Under the pieces are notes generated by a model that made no database searches, was not told the origin of the DNA, and was given only the letters and a program-made list of their open reading frames with translations. Shown here in pieces: positions 1-10,400 of a DNA stretch of 64,000 bases. The position numbers and the translations under genes are program-made. The first letter of the stretch is position 1. Every line of letters begins with the position of its first letter. Source of the stretch: Falsochrobactrum tianjinense. Its GTDB lineage: Bacteria > Pseudomonadota > Alphaproteobacteria > Rhizobiales > Rhizobiaceae. The stretch covers positions 425,007-489,006 of the forward strand of contig NZ_JAHRVA010000002.1 of assembly GCF_019100495.1 (NCBI RefSeq), written 5' to 3'.

Positions 1-2
1 TC

Positions 3-1643
3 TCATTCTGCGCTGTTGAAATGTGGCGGCGTCCAGTCCTTGCCGGGAATCGATGCCAGCAGGCGCTGCGTATATTCATGGCGCGGGTTGGCGAAAACTT
101 CCGCCGTCGGCCCCGCTTCCGCGATCTCACCTTTCGACATGACGATGATGCGGTCACAAAGCTGCGCGGCCACCCGCAGATCGTGCGTAACAAAGAGCAG
201 CGACAGGTTGAGCCGCTCGCGCAAATCGGCCAGCAGGCGCAGCACCTGCGCCTGAACCGAGACGTCGAGGGCCGAAACCGGCTCGTCGGCGACGATAATG
301 CGCGGCTCCAGCGCGAGCGCGCGCGCAATGCCGATACGCTGACGCTGGCCACCGGAGAATTCGTGCGGGAAACGGTCGGCGGCAGCGGGCGAAAGCTCGA
401 CCAGTTCCAGAAGCTCACGCGCCTTCTCATGCGCCTGCTTCTTCGGCATACCATGGACGATAGGCCCCTGCGCGATCAGATCGACCACACGGCGGCGCGG
501 ATTGAGCGAGGCCATCGGGTCCTGAAAAACCATCTGGATATTCTTGCGCATGGCGCGCAACTCACGCGGGCTGGCGCCCAGAAAATCCTTGCCGTTCACG
601 TCGACCCTGCCGCCATCGGCTTCGAGAAGCCGTGTTACAATGCGCGACACGGTCGTCTTGCCGGAGCCACTCTCCCCAACCACGCCAAGCGTTTCACCCC
701 GGTGCAGCTCGAAGGAAAGATTTTTTACCGCAGAGACGGCGCTGCGTCTGCCGCTCAAAAGCCCGCCGCGCGCTTTGAAGACTTTTTCCAAGCCATCGGC
801 CTTGAGGATGACCGGCTGGTTTTCGCTGGAGGGCTTGGGCTCCGGCGGCGAGAGTGCCGGAACGGCTGCGATCAGCGCCTGCGTATAGGGATGCTGCGGG
901 CGATTAAGAACCTCTTCGGCAGGTCCTTCCTCGACCAGTTCGCCAAGCCGCAGCACCGCCACGCGATCGGCGATTTCAGCCACCACGCCAAAATCGTGAG
1001 TGATGAACAGAATACCAGTATCATGTTCTTTTTGCAGGTCGCGGATCAGCTTGAGAATTCGCGCCTGCGTCGTGACATCCAACGCCGTGGTCGGCTCGTC
1101 GGCAATGATGAGGCGCGGCTTGAGGATCAGCGCCATGGCGATCATCACCCGCTGGCGCTGCCCGCCGGAAATCTGATGCGGATAGGCATTATAGGCGGAT
1201 TCCGGGTCCGGTATCTGCACTTCGCGCAGCATGGCGAGCACGGTGGAGCGGCGTTCCTTGCGGCCAAGCTTTGTATGCAAGCGCAGCACTTCATCGATCT
1301 GCCAGCCGACTGTCTTCTGCGGGTTGAGCGCGGTCATCGGCTCTTGAAAGATCATGCCGATGCGGTCGCCGCGAAGTTTCTTCATCTGCGTTTCGCTAAG
1401 CGAATGAAGGTCGGTGCCTTCAAGCATGATCGTGCCGTTGGTAACGCGCACATGTGGCTCCGGCAGAAGTCGCATGACCGCGCCTGCCGAAAGCGATTTG
1501 CCCGAGCCACTTTCTCCAACGAGGCAGACGATCTCGCCCGGATTGACGGTAAGCGTCAGGTCCTGCAAGGCAAACGGGCGGTCCGCGCCCTTGGGCAGCG
1601 CGATTTGCAGGTTTTTGATTTCGAGAACGGGAGCCGCTGTCAT
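3..1643 (-). CDS. Fused tandem ATPase of a peptide-type ABC importer
   Basis: This 546-residue protein carries two nucleotide-binding domains of the DppD/DppF type in one chain and would power the importer encoded just upstream. The first domain has Walker A GESGSGKS near residues 43-50, signature SGGQRQR near 159-165 and Walker B ending in ADEPTTALD. The second has Walker A near 322-330, a second SGGQRQR and ADEPVSALD. Both end in the oligopeptide-type C-terminal extension (HPYTQALIAAVP and HEYTQRLLASIP). The start ATG overlaps the stop of the preceding permease gene by 4 bases (ATGA), so the genes are translationally coupled. The stop codon lies at the window edge and the gene is complete. 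The cargo cannot be told from the ATPase. Confidence 0.93.
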   Translation of the reverse strand: MTAAPVLEIKNLQIALPKGADRPFALQDLTLTVNPGEIVCLVGESGSGKSLSAGAVMRLLPEPHVRVTNGTIMLEGTDLHSLSETQMKKLRGDRIGMIFQEPMTALNPQKTVGWQIDEVLRLHTKLGRKERRSTVLAMLREVQIPDPESAYNAYPHQISGGQRQRVMIAMALILKPRLIIADEPTTALDVTTQARILKLIRDLQKEHDTGILFITHDFGVVAEIADRVAVLRLGELVEEGPAEEVLNRPQHPYTQALIAAVPALSPPEPKPSSENQPVILKADGLEKVFKARGGLLSGRRSAVSAVKNLSFELHRGETLGVVGESGSGKTTVSRIVTRLLEADGGRVDVNGKDFLGASPRELRAMRKNIQMVFQDPMASLNPRRRVVDLIAQGPIVHGMPKKQAHEKARELLELVELSPAAADRFPHEFSGGQRQRIGIARALALEPRIIVADEPVSALDVSVQAQVLRLLADLRERLNLSLLFVTHDLRVAAQLCDRIIVMSKGEIAEAGPTAEVFANPRHEYTQRLLASIPGKDWTPPHFNSAE

Positions 1644-2515
1644 TTTTTCTGCCTCGGATTAAGCGCATCGTTCAGCCCTTCGCCAAGCAGGCTGAAAGAC
1701 AGAACGGTCAGCAGAATGGCGATGCCGGGAATAACCGAGCAGAACCAGTCGGTGCGCAGAACGGCGCGCCCCTGCCCAATCATATTGCCCCAGCTTGCAT
1801 AGTTTGGGTCCCCGAGGCCCAAAAAGGCTAGCGCGCTTTCCATCAGGATGGACGTCGCCATCACAACGGAAGCAAACACGATCACCGGTGGCAAGGCATT
1901 GGGCAGGATTTCGCGAAAGATGATCGAGACATTGCCGACGCCGAGATTACGTGCGGCATCAACAAATTCACGATTGCGCAAGGCGAGGAATTCGGCGCGT
2001 ACCATGCGGGCTGGTGCAGTCCATGAAACAATGCCGATACAGACAATAATGTTCTCAATGGATGAGCCGAAGATCGCGACCAGCGCCAGAAGCAGCACGA
2101 AGCTCGGTACGGTCTGGAATGCTTCAGTCACGCGCATCAATATGTCGTCCACCCAGCCGCCATAATAGCCTGCGAGCGCACCGATGATAATGCCAATGAA
2201 GATCGAGATCAGTGTTGCGACGACGCCGATGAGAAGCGAAATGCGCGCGCCATGAAATATACCGGCCAGAATGTCACGGCCAAGCTGGTCGGTGCCAAGC
2301 GGCGTAACTGCATCAATGAACGGCCAGACCAGTGGGTTGCCCGCGCGCCGAAGCGGATCGCCGGGGGTAATGAAATCGGCGAGAAGCGCGATCAGCACCA
2401 CGGCAATGAAGAGAACCAGCCCCAACACCGCGGCGCGATTGCGGCTGAAGCGCTGCCAAAGAGTTTTAACGCGCGAGACTTGTGGGCGGGTAAGGGACAA
2501 ATCCTGAGAGGTCAT
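1640..2515 (-). CDS. Peptide-type ABC importer permease, DppC family
   Basis: A 291-residue inner-membrane permease with the N-terminal segment RFSRNRAAVLGL and about six membrane spans, as in DppC/OppC. The EAA loop that contacts the ATPase is visible as EFVDAARNLGVGN near residues 183-195, followed by the family signature around SALAFLGLGDP. It lies third in a minus-strand operon (binding protein, DppB-like, DppC-like, fused ATPase) and overlaps both neighbours by 4 bases. Specificity is set mainly by the binding protein, so only the general class (peptide, opine or similar) is supported. Confidence 0.92.
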   Translation of the reverse strand: MTSQDLSLTRPQVSRVKTLWQRFSRNRAAVLGLVLFIAVVLIALLADFITPGDPLRRAGNPLVWPFIDAVTPLGTDQLGRDILAGIFHGARISLLIGVVATLISIFIGIIIGALAGYYGGWVDDILMRVTEAFQTVPSFVLLLALVAIFGSSIENIIVCIGIVSWTAPARMVRAEFLALRNREFVDAARNLGVGNVSIIFREILPNALPPVIVFASVVMATSILMESALAFLGLGDPNYASWGNMIGQGRAVLRTDWFCSVIPGIAILLTVLSFSLLGEGLNDALNPRQKK

Positions 2516-3495
2516 GACAGTTCGATCCTCGAATCAAGTCGCGCATAGATGAGGTCGGTGATGAAATTGACGACCACTACGAGTACCGAGCACAGGAAAA
2601 TGATGCCCATCAGCGTGTTGAGATCGCGCTTGATTACCGATGTATAAGCAAGCTGGCCAAGCCCCGGTAGTGAAAAGATCGTTTCCACCACTACCGAGCC
2701 GCCAAGGACCGTCGAGAACTGAAGTCCGAGCAACGTCACCACGGGGAGGAAGGCGTTGCGCATGATGTGATGGAACATCAGCCGCGCGCCGCTAGCACCC
2801 TTGGCGCGGGCGGTGCGTACATAATCCAGGCCCTCCACTTCCAGCACGCTGGTGCGCATCAGCCGCATATAAAAGGCGAGATAGATGAGCGAGAGCGCGG
2901 TCGTCGGCATGACCAGATGCACCGCAATATCCCAAACGTTCTTCCAACCAGTGTAGAACCCGCCAAGCGTTTTGTAGCCGCCCACTGGCAGCCAGCCAAG
3001 CTTGACGGAAAAGACGAACATCAAAATGAGGCTCAGGAAAAAGCTCGGCATGGCATAGAAGACGAGACCGAGCGTGGAAATGGCATTGTCGGTCAGCGAA
3101 TAGGCGCGCCGCGCCGCAACTGCCCCAAGCGCGATGCCAAAGATAAACGCCATCGAAAGCGAGGCAACCATCAAAAGCAGCGTCGGCACAAGGCGGCTCA
3201 TCAGCACGTCCAGAACCGGCAGTTCATAAACATAGGACCAGCCGAAATCGAACTGCGCGAGCTTGCTCATGTAAATCCACAGCTGCATCAGAACCGGTTG
3301 ATCGAGACCGTATTCGGCACGCAGATTGGCGACGAATTGCGGATCGGCACCGCCCATGTCGCCGACAAGCGCATCGACGGTATCGCCAGGTGCGAGTTTT
3401 ATCAGCAGGAACGAACCGATCATGATGAGAAGGATGACGGGTATCGCCTGCAAGATGCGCCGCAGCGCAAAACTCAGGATCGGGGGCAAGGACAT
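2512..3495 (-). CDS. Peptide-type ABC importer permease, DppB family
   Basis: A 327-residue integral membrane protein starting MSLPPILSFALRRILQAIPV, the standard DppB/OppB opening with a first membrane helix. The family's periplasmic region (LAPGDTVDALVGDMGG) follows, with further helices and an EAA-type loop near YVRTARAKGASG. It ends with the conserved segment VVVETIFSLPGLGQL and a last helix. It would pair with the DppC-like subunit encoded next. An 81-base gap holding a long hairpin separates it from the binding-protein gene upstream; downstream coupling is by ATGA overlap. Confidence 0.92.
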   Translation of the reverse strand: MSLPPILSFALRRILQAIPVILLIMIGSFLLIKLAPGDTVDALVGDMGGADPQFVANLRAEYGLDQPVLMQLWIYMSKLAQFDFGWSYVYELPVLDVLMSRLVPTLLLMVASLSMAFIFGIALGAVAARRAYSLTDNAISTLGLVFYAMPSFFLSLILMFVFSVKLGWLPVGGYKTLGGFYTGWKNVWDIAVHLVMPTTALSLIYLAFYMRLMRTSVLEVEGLDYVRTARAKGASGARLMFHHIMRNAFLPVVTLLGLQFSTVLGGSVVVETIFSLPGLGQLAYTSVIKRDLNTLMGIIFLCSVLVVVVNFITDLIYARLDSRIELS

Positions 3496-3528
3496 TGCGG
3501 GTATCCGACGAACTATTCACATTTACGG

Positions 3529-3565
3529 GCAATACCGCCGTCAGGATGTCTGGCGGCGGTATTGC
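3529..3565 (-). promoter_or_regulatory. Intercistronic hairpin after the binding-protein gene
   Basis: Arms GCAATACCGCCG and CGGCGGTATTGC form a perfect 12-bp stem around a 13-base loop, in the 81-base gap between the binding-protein gene and the DppB-like gene. No T-run follows on the minus strand, so it looks like an mRNA-stabilising or attenuating hairpin rather than a full terminator. Confidence 0.6.
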
Positions 3566-3576
3566 GGTGTATCAGC

Positions 3577-5163
3577 TTATTGATCAATCCACAGATCGTA
3601 CCAGCTCGAAGAATCCCAGCGTGGCGTATTGTGATGGTTTTTCAGGATCTTGTTGGTCACGCCGACAAACGGATGTTCGATGGCGAAGATAACAGGCAGA
3701 TCCTTCATCTCAAGCTGCTGGATATTGTGATAGAGTTCAGCGCGCTTGGTGGGGTCGAGTTCGGATGCCGCCTGATCAATCAGGCTGTCCATCTCGTCCG
3801 ATTTGTAGCCAAATTGATTGGACCATGCCGTGCCGACTGGAGCGCCTGACCGCAGCCAGACCGTGGTAGAGACAGCCGGATCGGCACGGAACTGATGCCA
3901 GCCATTGGCCGTGTCAAAGTCATGGTCGCGATAAACGCCATTGAGGAAGCCTGGCGCGTCATTGGTCAGGATCTCGACCTCGATGCCCACTTCCTTCATG
4001 GCCTGCGCATAATACTCGCCCCAAAGCTGAGTATATTCACCCCATGGGGCCGGGCGATGGCGCAGCTTGAAACGGATGCCATCGGGACCAGCCGGGTATC
4101 CGGCTTCATCGAGCAGCGCTTTGGCTTTCTCGACGTCATATGGGTAGGTCTGGACGTCATCGGTATAGTTTGCGCCCCCCGAACTTGGGATCGGACCACG
4201 CCCCGGCTTGGCATGACCGCGCATGATTGTCTTGATCGCAAAGTCGATGTCGAGCGCGTGATAGACCGCCTGCCGCACTTTCAGATTGGCAAGGATGGGG
4301 TTGCGCAGGTTGAACTCGATGGTCGAGTGGGCCACGTTATTTTCAAAGCCCTTCGTGCCGGTATCAAAACGGCCGTCTTTTTGCAGGCGTTCAGTGTCGG
4401 ACATGGAAATACCATTGAAGGCGGTTTCCATGACTTCACCCGCTTCAAGGGCTGCGGCAGCAGCAGCCTTGTCGGGCATGAAGCGCCAGATGATACGGTC
4501 AAGATAAGGATATTCCTCACCGCGCCAATAATCCTCATTGCGTTCAGCAATGATGTGCTGGCCGCGCTCATACTGCACGAACTTGAACGGCCCCGTGCCG
4601 ACCGGCGCGGAGTTGTATTTGTTCTTGAGAATGTCGGTGCCCTCATAAAGATGCTTGGGTACCGGATGGCCAAGATCGGGCATGGCGGCGACAAGCAGAT
4701 CAAGCGGCATCGGCTTGGAATAGCGGAACACCGCCGTATGCGGATCCGTGCAGTCAACTGCTTCGAGATTGGCCTGAAGTGTTGTGGAATAATTGAGCAG
4801 TTTCTTCCAGAGGTTCATCGCGCTGAATGCAACGTCATCGCAGGTAAAAGGCTCGCCATCGTGCCAGCGCACATTCTCGCGCAGCTTGAAGGTGATGGCC
4901 TTGCCATCCTCGGAGGAGGTCCAGCTTGTCGCCAGAACCGGGACGTAACCTTCATAGGTACGATCGATCAGCGGCTCCATGATGCGGCCGGTGATCTGGT
5001 AAACACCTGTGGAGGCGCGCAGCGCAGGGTTCAATACGCCCTGCTCGGTGTTCATATGAACGATGACCGTGCCGCCGCGTTTCACTTCTTCGGCGTGAGA
5101 CGGCACCGCAGCAAACGAAAAGACAGCGAGAAACAGGCCAAGGCCAATTTTTCTGATATGCAT
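3577..5163 (-). CDS. ABC solute-binding protein, family 5 (peptide/opine type)
   Basis: A secreted extracytoplasmic binding protein of 528 residues. The chosen start gives a clean Sec signal peptide (MHIRKIGLGLFLAVFSFAAVPSHA, cut before EE) and sits 7 bases after a GGGGG ribosome-binding stretch; a longer frame to 5217 lacks one. SBP_bac_5 features are present: RGGTVIVHMN near the mature N-terminus, TFKLRENVRWHDGEPFT in the first third, and GTGPFKFVQYERGQ in the middle. It is first in the operon with two permeases and a fused ATPase. The ligand is unknown; family members bind di- or oligopeptides, opines or nickel complexes. Confidence 0.9.
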   Translation of the reverse strand: MHIRKIGLGLFLAVFSFAAVPSHAEEVKRGGTVIVHMNTEQGVLNPALRASTGVYQITGRIMEPLIDRTYEGYVPVLATSWTSSEDGKAITFKLRENVRWHDGEPFTCDDVAFSAMNLWKKLLNYSTTLQANLEAVDCTDPHTAVFRYSKPMPLDLLVAAMPDLGHPVPKHLYEGTDILKNKYNSAPVGTGPFKFVQYERGQHIIAERNEDYWRGEEYPYLDRIIWRFMPDKAAAAAALEAGEVMETAFNGISMSDTERLQKDGRFDTGTKGFENNVAHSTIEFNLRNPILANLKVRQAVYHALDIDFAIKTIMRGHAKPGRGPIPSSGGANYTDDVQTYPYDVEKAKALLDEAGYPAGPDGIRFKLRHRPAPWGEYTQLWGEYYAQAMKEVGIEVEILTNDAPGFLNGVYRDHDFDTANGWHQFRADPAVSTTVWLRSGAPVGTAWSNQFGYKSDEMDSLIDQAASELDPTKRAELYHNIQQLEMKDLPVIFAIEHPFVGVTNKILKNHHNTPRWDSSSWYDLWIDQ

Positions 5164-5444
5164 TTTTATTCCCCCGGAAGAATATTGAGGATGGCTTTCG
5201 AGCCTCTTTTCCCGCATGTTCCAATATTGTTCAAGCCCCTGAAATCACTCAAAAGAAACCTCAGAATGCAAGTCTTTTCATGCAAGCATTGTGATGCCAG
5301 AATGGACGCGGATTGCGTTAATGTAAACTAATATACTACCCAAAATTAGAAAAATGTTCCGGACCCCTGTGATAATAAATGTCACTTTTCTTTAATGCCA
5401 CCCAAGAAATAACGATCCCCTCCTGCTTAGAAAGGAAGTTCTCC

Positions 5445-6305
5445 ATGTCCCATCCCGTAAAAGGCGTCGATCACGTTTTCCTTCTGGTCAATAACCTTGA
5501 AGAAAGCGCCGCACAATATCGCCGCCTTGGCTTCACGCTAAGCCCACGCGGCCTGCACAGCAAGGAGAAGGGAACCGGCAATTACACGATTATGTTCCCG
5601 GAAGATTACTTCGAGCTTCTGGGCATCGTGACCGAAACCGAAGGCAATCTGCACCAGCGTGAGAAACTGACGGCACAAGGAGAAGGACTGCACGCCATTG
5701 CCTGCCGCATCGACAATGCGCAGGAAGCCAAGGCCGAACTTGCATTGCTCGGCGTTGAAACAGGTAAGGTGGGTGCCTTCTCGCGCCCGGTGCAATTGCC
5801 CAATGGCGGCGAAGGCGTGGCGGCGTTCGAGACTGTTTCCTTTGCCGACAGCGAAGCGCCGCAAGGTATGGTGTTTATGTGCCAGCACAAAACCCGAGAT
5901 ACCGTCTGGTTGCCGGAACTTATCGAACATGCCAACAGCGCTAGCGCCCTTTCAGCTATCGTCACGCTATCGTCCAATCCGGAAGTCACCGCCAGAGGCT
6001 TCGCGCGGCTTTATGCGGATGGAAAAGCGTTCGCACAGGATGGCGGATGGAAGGTGACGACCGGCACGCGTTCCGCCGATCTGCTGGTACTGGCACCGCA
6101 GCGAGCTGCGGAAATCTATCCCGGCGTCGACTTCTCCAAAACACCCGCCAGCGCTTTTGCAGCGCTTCGTATCCGCGTCAGCTCGCTTGAGGCGGCTCGC
6201 GCAGCGCTTGATGCAAACGGTGTACTCCATGTGAAGACGGAAGCTGGCATCGCCGTTCTGCCGGAAAATGCGAGCGGCACGCTGCTGGAGTTTTCCAAGC
6301 AGTAA
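5445..6305 (+). CDS. VOC-superfamily (glyoxalase-like) protein
   Basis: A cytosolic 286-residue protein with an N-terminal glyoxalase-like domain: VDHVFLLVNNLEESAAQYRRLGF near residues 6-28, with the metal-site His at VDH and an acidic position in YFELLGI. The C-terminal half looks like a second, more diverged VOC module. The start MSHPVKG is preferred because AAGGAAG lies 6 bases upstream; the frame stays open to 5379 but without a good ribosome site. It is divergent from the ABC operon and ends before a strong hairpin. Family members include dioxygenases, isomerases and resistance proteins, so the reaction cannot be assigned. Confidence 0.8.
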   Translation: MSHPVKGVDHVFLLVNNLEESAAQYRRLGFTLSPRGLHSKEKGTGNYTIMFPEDYFELLGIVTETEGNLHQREKLTAQGEGLHAIACRIDNAQEAKAELALLGVETGKVGAFSRPVQLPNGGEGVAAFETVSFADSEAPQGMVFMCQHKTRDTVWLPELIEHANSASALSAIVTLSSNPEVTARGFARLYADGKAFAQDGGWKVTTGTRSADLLVLAPQRAAEIYPGVDFSKTPASAFAALRIRVSSLEAARAALDANGVLHVKTEAGIAVLPENASGTLLEFSKQ

Positions 6306-6316
6306 CGCTATTATAT

Positions 6317-6350
6317 TTCACCCGAAAGCGCCCTCACGCTTTCGGGTGAA
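6317..6350. terminator. Perfect 14-bp hairpin between convergent genes
   Basis: Arms TTCACCCGAAAGCG and CGCTTTCGGGTGAA around a 6-base loop (CCCTCA). It lies 11 bases after the VOC gene stop and 34 bases before the stop of the convergent flavin reductase gene, so it may serve both. The T-run is weak on either strand. Confidence 0.65.
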
Positions 6351-6383
6351 GTGTTTGCCGGATTTTACTTTACAGGAAAAATA

Positions 6384-6956
6384 CTATGCGTCCTTGGGCA
6401 AGGTCGAACGCACCCTTGCAATGAACGTATGAAATTCCACCATGAAATTGCGCAGGAAATCGGCGGTACCGTCATTGGTGACTTCACCATCATCGGCAAT
6501 CAGCCCCGGCGTAAACTGGATATAGGCTTCGGGCGCATTCATCTGTGGTGAGTTGCAGAAGCCAAGCACGCTGCGCAGGTTCTGTTGGGCAACAGCGGTG
6601 CCGATAGAGCCCGGCGAGGTGCCGATGACCGCCGACGGCTTGTGCGCAAACGAATTTGTGCCATAGGGACGACTTGCCCAGTCAATCGCATTCTTCAATC
6701 CACCCGGTATGGAGCGATTATACTCCGGCGTGACAAACAGTACGGCATCAACCGCCGCAATCGCGTCCTTGAATGCTTTGCCTGCCGGCGGGAAATCCGC
6801 ATCATAATCATAGCTGTAAAGCGGCAGGTCCTTGAAGGAAATCTCCGACATTACCAGTTCCGGCGGCGCAAGTTGTACCAGCGCCTTGGCAAGCTTGCGA
6901 TTGATCGATTCCTTGGCAAGACTGCCGATCAGATAGCCGACTTTGTGTGTAGTCAT
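6384..6956 (-). CDS. NAD(P)H-dependent FMN reductase family protein
   Basis: A 190-residue flavodoxin-like protein of the NADPH-dependent FMN reductase family (PF03358), expected to bind FMN and reduce flavins, quinones or azo compounds in the cytosol. The phosphate-binding loop is seen near residues 11-20 (GSLAKESINR), and the diagnostic TPEYNRSIPGGLKNAIDWAS near residues 96-115. AGGAG lies 7 bases before the ATG. Its own upstream region is the AT-rich 500-base gap shared with the autotransporter gene. Length is normal for the family. A physiological partner is not visible nearby. Confidence 0.85.
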   Translation of the reverse strand: MTTHKVGYLIGSLAKESINRKLAKALVQLAPPELVMSEISFKDLPLYSYDYDADFPPAGKAFKDAIAAVDAVLFVTPEYNRSIPGGLKNAIDWASRPYGTNSFAHKPSAVIGTSPGSIGTAVAQQNLRSVLGFCNSPQMNAPEAYIQFTPGLIADDGEVTNDGTADFLRNFMVEFHTFIARVRSTLPKDA

Positions 6957-7485
6957 GGAACGCTCCTATCGAAATGAAGAATACTAGGTAAACGCTATGA
7001 TCTATGCCTTTATTATTGTGTGCTTGTTCATGGCGATTGTCACCTGAATTATACGGAAAGCGCTATCAATAAAGCGAGCATGATCAAGTGTGCTGTCATG
7101 GGGATCCGGATCAGATGATTACAGTGAGTTTAGCTACACGAAGAAATGATGATCCTCGCTGTGCGGATATCTGTTCGATGCTTCTTCTATAATCTCATAA
7201 CAGGAAGCAGGCCTGAAACCCCGCACAGAGAAATCCTAAGTAAATAACATATTAGCCATACATAATATACAATTATTACTAGCAAAGCAGGATAATTCAA
7301 CCAAAGCATCGTTGATATTGGAATATTACATCAGAAGTTTGCAGCAACACTTGCATAATAAGTATATTTTAATGAAAAACTCTTATTAATGTATTCATAA
7401 TCTACTGCTTCATTATGCAGTGATTCCCGTTCGAGCATCGCTCAAGCGGTTCCCCCGTATCACAGCACAAGGAATCGTATCGAAT
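6957..7485. other. AT-rich intergenic region between divergent genes
   Basis: About 530 bases without a convincing gene. The stretch from roughly 7230 to 7420 is far richer in A and T than its surroundings and leads into the autotransporter gene. It holds one plausible promoter (7339-7368). In the autotransporter frame, translation could begin at a GTG at 7420, but the signal peptide and ribosome site favour 7486. I see no RNA gene or recognisable repeat. Confidence 0.6.
7339..7368 (+). promoter_or_regulatory. Candidate sigma70-type promoter for the autotransporter
   Basis: TTGCAG and TATATT are separated by 18 bases inside the AT-rich leader. A start near 7375 would give an untranslated leader of about 110 bases before the ATG at 7486. 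Such matches are common in AT-rich DNA, so this is tentative. Confidence 0.35.
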
Positions 7486-10400
7486 ATGTCTATTCCGGGA
7501 TATAAGAAGCGCGAGACTACAGCCGCGTCCGCTGCCCTGAACCTACGCTCGGGCGTGTCTACGCTGGCTCTGTTAGGTGCATTTATCGTTTCTGGTGGCG
7601 CAATCAACGATGCACATGCAGCCAGTTATTTGGTAGCAACCGAATCTGACTTAATTGCGGCAATCAACAGCGCCAATGCTGATGGCGATGCGGCATCGAC
7701 CATCACGCTGACCGGAAATGTAACACTTGCCAATCCATCGGCCATTCCATCAATCACCAAGTCCTTGACGATTAATACCGGCAGCTTCGCCTTCTCCGCG
7801 ACCGGAGATACGCTTTTCGATACGGCAGATGGTGAAACCCTCACCCTGAACGGCAATTTTGCAGGTACTTCGAATTACCCACAATCTGGCATACTCACAA
7901 AAGAAGGTGGCGGAACCACAGTATATACCGGTTCTTCTACCTATACTGGTAATTATTTCATCAATGACGGCTTTGTCGAATTTCGTGATGGCGCACAATT
8001 TAATACAGCGTCTCTCTCTCAAGGTACGACTGTATCAGCTGAGGCTGGTTCTACCGCGCGCCTTTTAGTAACCGGCCCCGGAACAGCAGTCTATACTGGA
8101 CTTCAAATTGGGGGCGGAGCAAATTCGCATTCGGTCCTTGAAATTACCGATGGTGGGGTAGTCCAAAGCTCCGATTCCAATAGCATAAGCGTTTCCAGTT
8201 CAGGCAAGGATGCTGGTATTATATCCTCGGTGATTGTCGACGGCGCGGGCTCCCTGCTTCATCTAAATGGTGATATCTTTGCCGGGTATTGGGGAGATGC
8301 CTTCTTCAACGTTACAGATGGAGGTGTTATTCGGTCAAAGCGGATCGACTTTGGTGGGCATACATTCTTGAAGGGGAAATTCGCAGCAGGCGTAGTTACC
8401 GGTAAAGGCTCGACCTGGGAGAGCAGCGGAACATTCGGTCTCTTTAGCGGATCTCTTAACGTTCTGGATCGGGGACAGGTTACATCCGCGACATTTAGCA
8501 TCGCTGGTTCAGGAGGCGTTGCTGAAGCTCTGGTGTCTGATGCAGGTTCAAGCCTCGCCACGACAACGGGTGATATTACGCTCTCCACCTCAGGTCAGGG
8601 CGTGTTGACAGTCGTGCAGGACGGTAAGGTGACGGTAAAAGGCGGCACCGGTTCAATCAAAATTGCAACTGCCGCAGCCGGTCGTGGTGTCCTCAATATT
8701 GGTGGCAAAGAAGGAGAAGCCGCACAGAGTGCCGGCGTGATTGAAGCTGCAACTATTGCATTCGGTTCCGGCAATGGCATCGTCAATTTCAACCACACCA
8801 ACAGCGGTTATGATTTTACGCCGGTTTTCACCGGAGCAGGCACGATCAATCACGCAGGTAGCGGCAAAACCATTCTGGATACGGATAACAGTGCCTTTAC
8901 CGGTGTGACAAATGTCAACGCGGGTACACTCGCTGTTAATAATGTTCTTGGCGGCACGATGAATGTGTCCGGCGGTCGCTTGCAGGGCATCGGCACAGTC
9001 GGCACAACAACCCACGAGGCAGAAGGCGTTATCGCGCCCGGCAACTCCATCGGCACACTGACCATCGATGGCGATTATATCGGCAATGGCGGTCTGGTTG
9101 AGATCGAAACAGTACTGGGCGACGACAGCTCATCCACCGATCTTCTTCACATCATGGGTAATACCTCCGGCACCGGCGATGTCAGGGTTATAAATTTGGG
9201 TGGTACTGGCGCCCCGACCACGGAAGGGATCAAGATCATCGAGGTTGGAGGCACGTCCGATGGTGTCTTCTCGCTAAAAGGCGATTATGCCCTCGATGGA
9301 GATCAGGTTGTCGTCGCTGGCGCTTATGCCTACCGCCTGCTTCAGAACGGTGTCAGCACACCAACCGATGGCGACTGGTATTTACGCTCAACATTGAAGC
9401 CCGTCGATCCTGATCCGGCTCCCACACCGGAACCAGATCCCGCTCCGGCCCCAACCCCAGAGCCGCAGCCCGCAACACAACCGCTCTATCAGGCTGGCGC
9501 TCCTATCTATGAAGCCTATCCGCAAACACTGATGGCATTGAATAGTCTTCCGACGCTTAAGCAGCGTGTCGGCAACCGTTATTGGTCATATGCCGGAAAC
9601 CGGATGATCGTGCAGGGTGCGGATGCCATTATTCCTTATGCCCCGGCAGAAGAAGCAGGCATATTCACACAGGAAAATGGTGTATGGGGCCGCATCGAAG
9701 GCGCTCATAACCGTTTCAAGCCAGATGTCAGCACAACGGATGCGGCCTACGATGTTGATGTTTTCAAGTTGCAGGCAGGTCTTGATGGCATGCTGCACGA
9801 AACCGCGAACGGCAAGCTGATCGGCGGCATTACGGTCCATTACGGCCATGGCTCAACCGACATATTCTCTCCCCACGGCAACGGCGAAATCTCCACCGAC
9901 GGCTACGGCTTCGGAGGAACTCTGACCTGGTACGGTGAAAACGGTTTCTATCTCGACGGTCAGGCGCAGGTAACGTGGTATAGGTCCGATCTGTCTTCCG
10001 ATCCTTTGGGCATCGGGCTGGCCGATGGAAATCATGGCTTTGGCTACGCCCTTTCGCTTGAAAGCGGCAAGAGAATACAGATCAACGAACAGTGGTCATG
10101 GACGCCGCAGGGTCAGTTGATCTATTCCAGCGTGGATTTCGACAGCTTCTACGAACCGTTTGGAGAAAAGGTTTCCTTGCATAATGGAGACAGCTTGCAG
10201 GGTCGCCTGGGTCTATCCTTCGACCGCCAGAATGCCTGGCAGAACAGTAAGGGTCTGACGAACCGCATCCATAGCTATGGCATCGGTAATCTCTATTACG
10301 AATTTTTGGACGGAGTGTCGGTGGAACTGGCCGAAACGCGTCTCACCTCACGTAATGAGCGCCTGTGGGGCGGCATCGGGCTCGGTGGCTCCTACAACTG

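Noticed and set aside
21..1802. Long plus-strand open frame (593 codons) opposite the ATPase gene
   Set aside because: Shadow of a GC-rich real gene: no family motifs, unlikely composition, while the minus strand encodes two clear ATPase domains.
3895..5331. Plus-strand open frame opposite the binding-protein gene
   Set aside because: No recognisable domain; the minus-strand frame has a signal peptide and family 5 motifs.
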